Source of the DNA: Bifiguratus adelaidae
Taxonomy: Eukaryota > Mucoromycota > Endogonomycetes > Endogonales
Reading direction: 5' to 3'
Length of the DNA stretch: 64,000 bases
Assembly: GCA_002261195.1 (NCBI GenBank)
Contig: MVBO01000012.1
Span: 62,001-126,000 of the forward strand
The notes below the pieces were generated by a model that saw nothing but the letters and a program-made list of their open reading frames with translations, made no database searches and was not told the origin of the DNA. Of this stretch, positions 55,750 through 64,000 are shown one piece after another. Numbering within the stretch: the stretch's first letter is position 1; each line of letters begins with the position of its first letter. A program made the position numbers and the translations under genes.

Positions 55750-57804
55750 CTACTCTGTTTTCTGCTTCTTGTCCGCCTCCTCATCGTCATCGCTCGATCG
55801 TTTAGAAGATGGCCTGGCTTTAGGGCCCCAATTCTTTTCCGGATTCATCTGGAAGCGCACCAATTTCTGTTTTCTTGACTCTGATTCGGCATCTTTATGG
55901 TATGTGAAGTCGGCTTGGAATCTAGATGGGATCAGACGGGGGGAATACTGCACGGCCACCCTGAGAGACTTACTGTGGTGATACATCGAGGATGGCTTTG
56001 GCTACAGAGTCGTCGCGGATATTTTCTTGCTTGATGGGGTGCTCTTTGACCCAGGCTCGGAGGATATCCCACATGACGGATGCCGGTGCGTCCGTTTTGA
56101 CTGAATCGGCCGCACAATGGGATACCGATGCCTTGTAGCCCCCATTGAGAAGTGCAGAGCTGCAGAGCAAACAATGAGCGATAAACTTCGTCCATGGCCA
56201 TACACTTACAAGACGGTGGTCATGGGGATACTAGTGCACTGCATCCGACTCGTGAGTCGACCAAGCGTCCAATAGAATGGCACATTTAGCTCTTCGCTTA
56301 TCACAGAAAGCATGCCTTCCATCCGTCGCTCCGTTCCATAGGCCGTTCCATTGTCCTTGACCTCCTTCTTCATGACTTGTACAAATTCGTTATCGTGGAG
56401 TGACGCATTCCAAAATGGTCCCCCAACGTGATGGCTTCCTCCGCAGTGCTCGCATTTTGTTCCGACGACGGGTCCTGTATTTGGCGTATGTCTTGATCCA
56501 CCCTTGGCGCTGGTGACGATTCGACCCACGGGCTGCGTAGCAAATGAAAAACAACGCGTGCATTGGTAGACATGTGACATTTTGCTGCAAGGGGATGGTT
56601 GAGCGGGATGGATTCAGGAGACGCGCGACACTTACAGTGCATTGAGTTTGGCGTCCGCAGCAGACGTGTGCACGCGAACGAACACTCTGCAGTAGAAATC
56701 GATGCTGCATGAAAGCATGGGTGTGATGACTCGGGAATATTTGGCGGCGGTATTGGCGATGGTTTGGAGTAGAATGCGTAGACCCATTTCATGATGAAAC
56801 ATGCCTTTCACAGGCATCGCTCCATACTTGTAATAACTAATACCAGCATGAGTGCTGACTGACCGATATCAATTCGCGATTTACCATGTTTCAGGGTGCA
56901 TGGAGCCTGTCAAGATGGCCATGTCGGTACACGTGATACAAAGCAAACCTAAAGAAGGTTAATGAAGAGTCCCAATACGCTGTGACATTGCCTTACCTCC
57001 ATCAGCGACGGCTTGCACGGCCCCATCCAGAAAAGGTACGGCCGTTCCATATGGATCAATGTCTATGACATCGAAACGCTTTTTGGGATCGCGATGGCTA
57101 TACATGACGTCTCTGTAAACGCGTAAGTGGTGTCCATCGCCAATTGACTCCTTGTCACCTACATGGCATCACCGAGATTGGGAACCATCAAATCTTGTCG
57201 AATTCCATTATATTCTACATTTTGTTTGATTGCTTCCACTGCGTCTTCCAAGAGATCATTTGAGGTAATTTTGCTAATGTGCGGAATTTCCAAGGCGTAG
57301 CGTAATGAACGAATGCCAGAGGCTGCCAGAGCTTCTAATATGGTAAATGTGTAACTTTTGTTGTGGGCGACTGAGGATGATGTGGGTTTGTCGGACGTAA
57401 CGGGCTGAGCATCCACCTTTAATCGCCATTGCGTCAGTATACATCGGCAATTGCGCCCGTCAACTCACCTCCATGGCCTTTGTCGATCCATCCGAAATTT
57501 CTACCGATGCCTTGCCTTGGGCTATTACACGTATGATCAGATCGAAACCAACCCAGGATCCGAGTCATTGATGCAACTTACCCTCCTTGCCAGCCTTGTT
57601 CTTGATCCGTTTGAGCTGCGCCTGTCGTTTCTCTTCTGACCAAATATGATGCCAAGTCTTAATCGCAGCAATAGACATGTCTCGATTGAACTGCTGTACA
57701 TTGTTGTAGAATACCTTGTTCTTCTTTGGCATCAAGAACTTAGCCTTTCCCTCCTCGAAGACATTGTAATGCGTCAGATCAGCCATGTTGAGCTTCAAGC
57801 GCAT
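55750..57804 (-). CDS. TRM1: tRNA (guanine26-N2)-dimethyltransferase Trm1
   Basis: Nine exons: 57804-57582, 57521-57469, 57416-57163, 57112-56997, 56948-56885, 56836-56636, 56584-56210, 56159-55974 and 55921-55750; 547 residues. The N-terminal [18 protein letters not shown] and [19 protein letters not shown] form the SAM-binding start. [20 protein letters not shown] carries the catalytic [25 protein letters not shown], the zinc pairs CTRC and [19 protein letters not shown] and the NWGPKAR tail complete the family pattern. A second Met (57786) is an alternative start, as in yeast, where two Trm1 isoforms serve mitochondria and nucleus; whether that applies here is inference. Confidence 0.95.
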
Positions 57805-57855
57805 CCAGCAAAAAGTGCAACGTCACCGATTTGCTTGTTTACAAGGCGCGTGTGC

Positions 57856-57901
57856 TTCCTTTCCCTCTTTCTCTCTCTCTCTGTTTCCCTCTTCTTTCTT
57901 T
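57856..57901 (+). promoter_or_regulatory. pyrimidine tract upstream of the Nab3-like gene
   Basis: A 46-nt C/T-rich run including (CT)5 sits immediately before the ATG at 57902, in the 97 bp that separate the divergent TRM1 and Nab3-like starts. Typical of fungal core promoters or 5' UTRs near the transcription start. Confidence 0.5.
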
Positions 57902-60400
57902 ATGGCGATGGAAGATGAGCAGTGGACGGCCGAGACACTGGATAGTGGTCAAGTGCCTGTGAGAGACGACGCGTCCAAAGAGAACGGTGAAGCTCCTGTG
58001 CCTATCGTCCAAAACTTTCTCAACGCCCTGTTTGGTGCTCCTGCATCAGACACTGCTGCGGCCCACAAGGAAGACTCAGCTGTGGAGCCTTTGCCAGCAG
58101 TCATGGGCGATGTATCGTCGCCACAACCTGCTGTCTCTGGCGCCCAGGAAGAGCCTAGGGACAACCTTGTCCAAGAGGATGAATATGATCCAGCAGCTCC
58201 TGCCGTGGATACGTCTACGACCACGTCATCAAAGCCGCTCAAGCGAGAGAGATCTCCGGACGAGTTTGATAGTTATAATGAAGCAAAGCGAAAGCACGAG
58301 CAGCGGTTACAGAGTGCTCAAGAGAAATCCGTCGAACCATATGAGCCGTGGGCTCCCCAGACTAGACAAGGAAACACATCAACTTTCGATTGGCAATATT
58401 CTGCGGTCGCCGAACCTCAAGCCTATCCAAATCAGACCGCAGGAAATGTCCTGCCGCCTGCTACGCAGCAACCGGCTCCCGCGCCACAACGAGACGGACA
58501 CGCTCCAATCGTGCATACTGGTCGAGACCAGATCCGAGTGACATACCGAGAAAACATCGACTGGGAGAGTTTACCCGCGGAAGCCCGTATGTTTGTTCGA
58601 GATTTGAAGAATAGCAACTTGACCTGTGATGACATTCGAGATTGCTTCCAAGAGTTTGGCGATGTTATTGAGGTCGTTCTCAAAAGCACTTTTGGATTTG
58701 TGCAATTTGGTAGTGTGGAGAGTTGTGCGGACGCCATTAGGCACAAGAACGGTACCTACCTCAAGGGCAACAAATTGAGTAAGTTGGACCTGTCTCCCAA
58801 AGCTGTCGCTCAATACTCTCGTGCCAGGTTTGGAAGTTTGTCGCAACAAACCCGGATTCCTTAGGAGTGGCCACGGTCACAAGGATAATCGTGATAGTTC
58901 ACGTGGAGGCACGTCAAGAGATTATAATGCAGATCGGGGTTCGGCGCGCGGGGGCCACGTGAAGGGAAGAGGAGGCAATCACGATTATGGTCGACCTCGT
59001 CATGATGATGGAGATTACGGAGCGGGTGGGCCAAGAGGTCACGCCTATGCCGTTGCCCGACCAGTTCGAGGTAGCTACAGTGATTCTGGATACGGGGATC
59101 GTGCAGATCGCTACTCTCGTGGAGGAGGTCGTGATCGCTATGATTCGAGGCCGGGTGGACGAAACACGAATTCAAGCCCCTATTATAATGAGAGTCCCAA
59201 GCAAAACTCGGATAATAGAGCACGCTCAAGCTGGCAAGGTGATCAACAAGGATGGAGACCATACCCGAATCCATCAACTCGGGCGGTTAACTCCAGTGCC
59301 CCATCAAGGACTGCCGGTAGCCTGGGTCAAGGCAGCCAATGTCGCATTGTAGTGTGGGATCATGTTGGCCGGTAAAGTATTGCTTATGAAGCGAATGTTG
59401 CCGTAATGTGCTTACTAACGACTCGGCAATCTACAGTGGCTTCATTGACCTCATACATGGCAGTCTTGCCCGTGAGAATGTACCCTGCGCAGTCGTGTAC
59501 CTTAACAGGTATCAGGAACCGCGTGACGAGGTGGTGAAACGATTCGTGCAAACAGAGAATGTCATCGCAGCGATCGACATTTCCTTTCATCATGAGAGAA
59601 CCGGTGCTGTCGATGTGCAGATCTTTACTCGCGGAGCGCAAGAGGGGGGTGACGTGGACTATGACCGTATGTAATCAGTCTTGGGCAACACTTGCTGGTA
59701 CTGACATTTTATCTCACTTGCAGAATACGAGCAAGTGAAAATTGGAGATGCCGTGAGTCTTATCGCTCGCGCTAAGCGAGAACGCGACATGCACCAGGGA
59801 TCTCGGCCAACCATGATGCTTACACAATCTTATGCACGCAACTCTCCGCAAGCTCCGGCACGTGCATTTAGTGCCAATCCGACTTATACAATTCCTTCTG
59901 CGCCAGCTCTTCCGGTGGATCCCGCTAACCTTGCGTCGCTAGATGCCAACGTCGTTGACGCGTTGATCAACACCCTACAGCAACAGCTTACTCAACAAAC
60001 CCAAGTTGCCCAATACGCTCCTGCAGTCCCACAACAAAGCTGGCCGAACTTAGGTCAGAACATGGATCCAGCCAATGTTGGCCAAGTATTGTCCAGTTTA
60101 AGTGCATCCAGTGGGAATCCAGTGGGAAACCCTTATCAACAAAACGCGCCACTTCAGGCAGCGCCAGGCTATGCCAATGGCGCCAATGTTATTAACACAC
60201 CAGGTTACTCTGTCGCTCATACTGCCAGTTCCGATGCCGGTTATTATCAAGAGTATAATCCCGCCCAGCCTTCCGTTGGAAATTCTTACCAGTCGAGCCG
60301 TGAGGGAAATGGCCAAGATCCAACCCTTCCTCCCAATATTGGTGATGTTTTGGCCCAACTTAAGGCTCTACAATCTCAGCAACAATCCTCAGCCCATTAA
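57902..60400 (+). CDS. Nab3-like RRM RNA-binding protein
   Basis: Four exons: 57902-58827, 58865-59371, 59437-59666 and 59724-60400; 779 residues. Order: acidic disordered N-terminus, a single RRM (about 215-300: RMFVRDLKNSNLTCDDIRDC, STFGFVQFGSVESCADAIRH), an RGG/RGY-rich segment (about 310-460), a domain with FIDLIHGSLARENVPCAVVY and VVKRFVQTENVIAAIDIS resembling the anticodon-binding-like region of NCOA5/Nab3, then a Gln/Pro/Asn-rich tail. Nab3 with Nrd1 terminates short RNA polymerase II transcripts (family knowledge). The first intron is very short, with a TAGGAG tandem acceptor giving 37 or 40 nt. Confidence 0.8.
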
Positions 60401-60606
60401 AATCACTGCAAAGCACTGCATATTGTAAACGCTCCCTGCTTCCATCCCGTTGCTTGTACAGTATAAAACCCCTGCAACGCATTCACACAGTGCATCCAGT
60501 TGAATCTTGTGGGCTATTGCCGCCCATCAAGCCGTACATTGAACGTTTTGGCTACCATATTACATTGACTAAATGGCGATCTTGCGCTGCCCAGACACCC
60601 GCGTGC
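60401..60606. other. convergent 3' region
   Basis: 206 bp between the Nab3-like and Sec15 stops; no gene seen. Confidence 0.5.
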
Positions 60607-63600
60607 TTAGCGAAGCATATGCACTAGTTCCTTTTGGATCCGTACGACATCCTCCATCTTTCTCCGTCGAACTTTTTCCTTTGGATTCAAGACATTGGTG
60701 ACATTGTTGTCTCCCAGAACCCTAAATGTCATGTTAGGACACTATGGTCCGTGTCGACTGTTTATACTTACTTTTCGAGCACTGTAGCGACTTCTCCAGG
60801 GGACAATTTGGAGTATTTGCGGTTACGGAGCGATTGGTTCAAGAACTCGTCGGGATTCTCCGATTTCAAGAGGGTAAGCATCTGCGGAAATGTTAGCATC
60901 ACGCTGTCGTGTTTGCGGGATACCATTTACCTGTCGCAATTCAAGGAACATGTCGAGTAGATTAGGATCGTGCAGACCTTCGACAAAGTCTTCCAAATAA
61001 GAAATATCCACATCGTAATTTTGCAATGCAGCTTCGCTAATTTTTCGCACGTTAGGTGATAGCAGGACAGCCTGGATCATGGTCAGTATCAAGTATGCAC
61101 GCAGTGATTCTGCTTACCTTCATTGCGTTGGCAAGATGGTCTAGAGCGTCAAAATAGATGAAAGCCTTGACCGAGACCGGGAGGTTCATCAAGGCAGCGA
61201 TAATGACAGTGGAGAGGTAGGTGACGAGATCTAAAGGAGGATGGATTAGCAAAAATGTTGGAGACATCGATGCCGCCTTACCTTGAAGATAGGGGCTAGG
61301 GGAGTTGTTGGCACGAGACGTTTGCCTATAATACCATATGAGCATGGTTTTGCATCAACAAGCCCAAATACCAACCAGTCATAGTCTGCAAGCTCAATAA
61401 ACTCATCAATCTTCAAATTGACAAGCTCAAAGATTCGTTTTTCAGCCTTTGCTTGAGTTTCTTTAAAGACCGACGCCGCTTTGAGATTGATATGGCCCGC
61501 TCGATGAAAACTCCTGGTCTCCATGAGCAGAGCTTCGAAATCCTTGCAAGCGTTCTTAAAGAACTCGATGTTGATGATGATTTGTACAATTTGAGAGAGA
61601 TTGGTAGAAGTGAGTTTTTTCAGAAGAATGGCGTTGACACGCTTGATGAGCAAGGAGTCGACGGCCTGTGATTCGCCATGTGAGAATGCCATATCGTAGA
61701 GACTCTCATGCGCAACCATACCTTCTTCAAGATATCGTCCATTTCACCGTGTAACTGAGCGAATCCAGTAGTGAAGCGATAGAACTGGCCAATAAAGTCC
61801 TCTACGTCTCTGCAGCAAGTAGGGTATACTTTGGAGAAGGGAAGTGTACGCGGGAAGCTAGACAAACGAAATGTGAACAATGGTAGCCAATTGTAAGAAT
61901 ATGACTTACCCTTGCTGAGCGGCCGCGGGGTCTTCCTGGAAATGAGTCAAGTTAATCACTTCCTTGAGTTCCTCTTCATGTTCTACTGTCATGGGCATGC
62001 ACTCGTCTTCTTCAACGATCTTTAACCGAGGGATGTCAGCAATGAAAGCAAGGGTATGGAGGCAGTATACCTTTTCCAACACCTCAGAATATTGCGCAGT
62101 AAGCAGCTCCGAATATCTCTGGAACAAGGTTAATAAGGTCTCTTGTAGGTGCTTCACATTGTAGTCAAAGCCTTCGAGGGTTTGTATAAAGACTTGAAGT
62201 CTGTGTTTGATCATTAAAAACAGTTCAGGATCGCGGCACGACCGCAGTCCTTCGCTAATGACAGTGATGACTTTGGCGGTGACCATGTCCCAGAGAGTAT
62301 CCACCTAGAATTAGGGTTTGAATCGTCTTCTTGCCACGTCGGACCCTTACCTCATGTTGGCTTCGAAAGTCGATGGTTGAATGTGTAATGATGTGCTCCA
62401 CAATGAAGAATCCCACAATTTCTTGCAACATAGAGTCGAAATCATTGGTATTTCCATCGCATAAATTTAGAGGAGCTGCCAAAGCTAGATTTGCTTGAGC
62501 CTACACAAGACAGAGTCAATGTCAATAACACACAAGTCACTTATGCCATCTGTTCCGCACCCTTCGATCCTCCTCGTAGCTAAACTTGAACTCGTCGCGC
62601 TTCCCGAGATAATCGTAAATGTGGAGGCAGCGATAAAGGTATGAGAAGTCGATGTTGATCTCATCAAGAATATTTGCTATGCTGTAATGAGCAACCCAAA
62701 TTGGCAAGAATGCATAAAACCCAACTCACATCCATCGGCATCGTTGACCACCACTTCAATAGGCGAGTTGACAGCATGATGCTGAACAGACTTTAAATTC
62801 TCAAACTTTGCCGTCCTGCGCTGCCACCGTTCCTGCCGCTCTTGCATATGTGCCATGGCCATCTTGCCAATATGTCGCGAGGTGACTCTGACGCTAAGGG
62901 AACAGATGAAATATTGCGACTGACGATGCGGACGTTGTAAGCCTTTTAGCGAACGGTTACCTTAACAGCCATTCCTTGAGGTCTTTGGTGACCTCATCCT
63001 TGATCTTGTTCTGCATAGCAATGATACCTTCCTCTAAAGAACGTGTGAGAATGCAATGTCTCGGGCTTGTTGTTCAGTCCTCACCAAGATAATTGGCAAA
63101 TGTGTACTGCATAACATGTCGCAATTGCTGATTCTGCAATTCATCCAAGGTCTATGATTCACATCAGTACCCCTGCGACTGAATAAGCTTATCAATCTCT
63201 TACATACCTTGAGTGCAGCATAATATCGCTTATCTCCCATTTCCACATTGACTCTGTTAGCGAGCTCCAACACGATGAGGCTGGTGTTTAGGGTATCTAT
63301 CGCTTGATCAATGTTGGATTGCACGCGTCGACTCTCGATCAGTTGTTGTTTCTGCGCGCTGTGTAAAAAACGGCATTCAATCGCCTAAAACCAGACCTAC
63401 CTTCTCAGTCAAACGCTTCCCGCTCCTTTGCATCTCAATGTTGAGGTTGACAATCTTGTCCTTGAGCGCTATCGTTCCATGCCTCACTTTGAGCAACTGG
63501 TCCACAGAGTGCACAAACTCCTACAACCTAGACGTCAGCGTGACCAAGAGAGACAACATCTGACCTTACCTGATAGTTGGAGTTGCACATACGCTCAATC

Positions 63601-63830
63601 TCGGCATCCGTCTTGCGTAGAAACAAGTCTAGCTGGTCCAGGAATGCCTCTTCACGATGCGTGTCTGTAATGTACTGAATCACTGGCCCGAGATGTTCCA
63701 CACTGTCTGCGTCGTTGAGAGACAGGTTCGTGATGGAAGGCACCGTGAGTGAGCTCTTGCCATCAAAGTCACTCAGTGTCGCAGAAGATGCAATCGCCTG
63801 CACCAACTGCTTCAGTGTCTGTGACTCCAT
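60607..63830 (-). CDS. SEC15: exocyst subunit Sec15
   Basis: ATG 63830 to TAA 60609-60607, split by roughly 15 short introns; first exon 63830-63570, last exon 60721-60607. The N-terminus contains THREEAFLDQLDLFLRKTDAE then VDQLLKVRHGTIALKDKIV (Sec15 signature). Further exons give KIKDEVTKDLKEWL, IDFSYLYRCLHIYDYLGKR, EIVGFFIVEHII, FIQTLEGFDYNVKHLQETL and the C-terminal domain INIEFFKNACKDFEALL, YLEDFVEGLHDPNLLDMFLELRQ. Sec15 binds the Rab Sec4 and links secretory vesicles to the exocyst. The frame appears open through all exons. The stop codon of an ankyrin-repeat ORF lies only 6 bp upstream, in the same frame. Confidence 0.94.
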
Positions 63831-63836
63831 ATACCT

Positions 63837-64000
63837 TTAATGCAGCAAGGCACAAATGTCTTTTCTGCCCCAATTTAGCGCCAAGTCGAACGCTTTTCTC
63901 TCTCGATGGTCACTTAGAGCAGGATCAGCGCCAAGATCAAGAAGGAATTGAGTGCACTCCAGATGGCCTTCTTTGGCGGCATGCATCAGAGGTGTCCATC
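63837..64000 (-). CDS. ankyrin-repeat protein, C-terminus only
   Basis: From the window edge the frame reads TPLMHAAKEGHLECTQFLLD then LGADPALSDHRERKAFDLAL and ends RKDICALLH before TAA at 63839-63837. This is one full ankyrin repeat (TPLxxAAxxGHxxxxxxLLxxGADP) plus a partial second. The rest lies off the window. Its stop is followed after 6 nt, in the same reading frame, by the Sec15 ATG. Confidence 0.8.
   Translation of the reverse strand, partial: WTPLMHAAKEGHLECTQFLLDLGADPALSDHRERKAFDLALNWGRKDICALLH

Noticed and set aside
57785..57901. Upstream ATG extending the Nab3-like protein
   Set aside because: The extension translates the pyrimidine tract and overlaps the TRM1 start; the Kozak-like ATG at 57902 begins a typical acidic N-terminus.
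1..64000. tRNA genes, rRNA, CRISPR arrays, transposase or reverse-transcriptase genes
   Set aside because: No cloverleaf, rRNA core, regular spacer array or transposon-protein motif was recognised by eye; a tRNAscan-type search could still find a tRNA in the gene-free intervals.

Overview
The window is nuclear DNA of a filamentous fungus, most likely an early-diverging ('zygomycete-grade') lineage. The evidence is many short spliceosomal introns (about 45-75 nt, GT-AG with a few GC-AG), fungus-restricted genes (ERMES subunit Mdm34, Pho80-type cyclin, FunK1 kinases, a Nab3-like RRM protein, an Aim18-like protein) and a Crinkler-type NTPase-nuclease gene. Placement below 'fungus' is inference. 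All exon-intron models were made by hand from frame continuity, splice consensus and family knowledge; no search was run.

Region 1 (1-21.5 kb) is dense housekeeping sequence: two inverted copies of a multi-membrane-span (DUF4203/TMEM198-like) protein around a coiled-coil gene, an O-fucosyltransferase-like protein divergent from the SNF1/AMPK beta subunit, a PA-TM-RING ubiquitin ligase, RACK1 with a probable U24 (snR24) C/D snoRNA in its third intron, mitoribosomal protein mL54, a SIM-containing RING protein, a cytochrome P450, DCAF7/WDR68, an extended-SDR reductase, an orphan gene, a YVC1/TRP-like channel and a Pho80-type cyclin.

Region 2 (21.6-46.6 kb) is accessory in character: a phospholipase D-like gene cut by a 925-nt assembly gap (22651-23575), a FunK1-type gene that also enters the gap, an intact FunK1 kinase, small orphan genes, a decayed GMC oxidoreductase, a Crinkler-like NTPase plus REase-fold protein, an SDR gene with an internal stop, a large soluble-domain plus TRP-type channel gene with two frameshifts and two in-frame TAG codons, a Na+/Ca2+ exchanger and a sulfotransferase. 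Gene-free stretches of 0.6-2 kb separate them.

Region 3 (46.6-64 kb) returns to compact housekeeping genes: a coiled-coil protein, Aim18, another coiled-coil protein, MDM34, SURF4/ERV29, TRM1, a Nab3-like RRM protein, exocyst SEC15 and the end of an ankyrin-repeat gene.

Functional themes are membrane contact and secretion (Mdm34, Surf4, Sec15, O-fucosyltransferase), nutrient signalling (SNF1 beta, Pho80-type cyclin, RACK1), RNA and translation (Trm1, mL54, snR24, Nab3-like) and ion transport. The accessory middle segment combines kinase and Crinkler-like genes with several broken genes, so either gene decay or locally poor sequence must be considered there.
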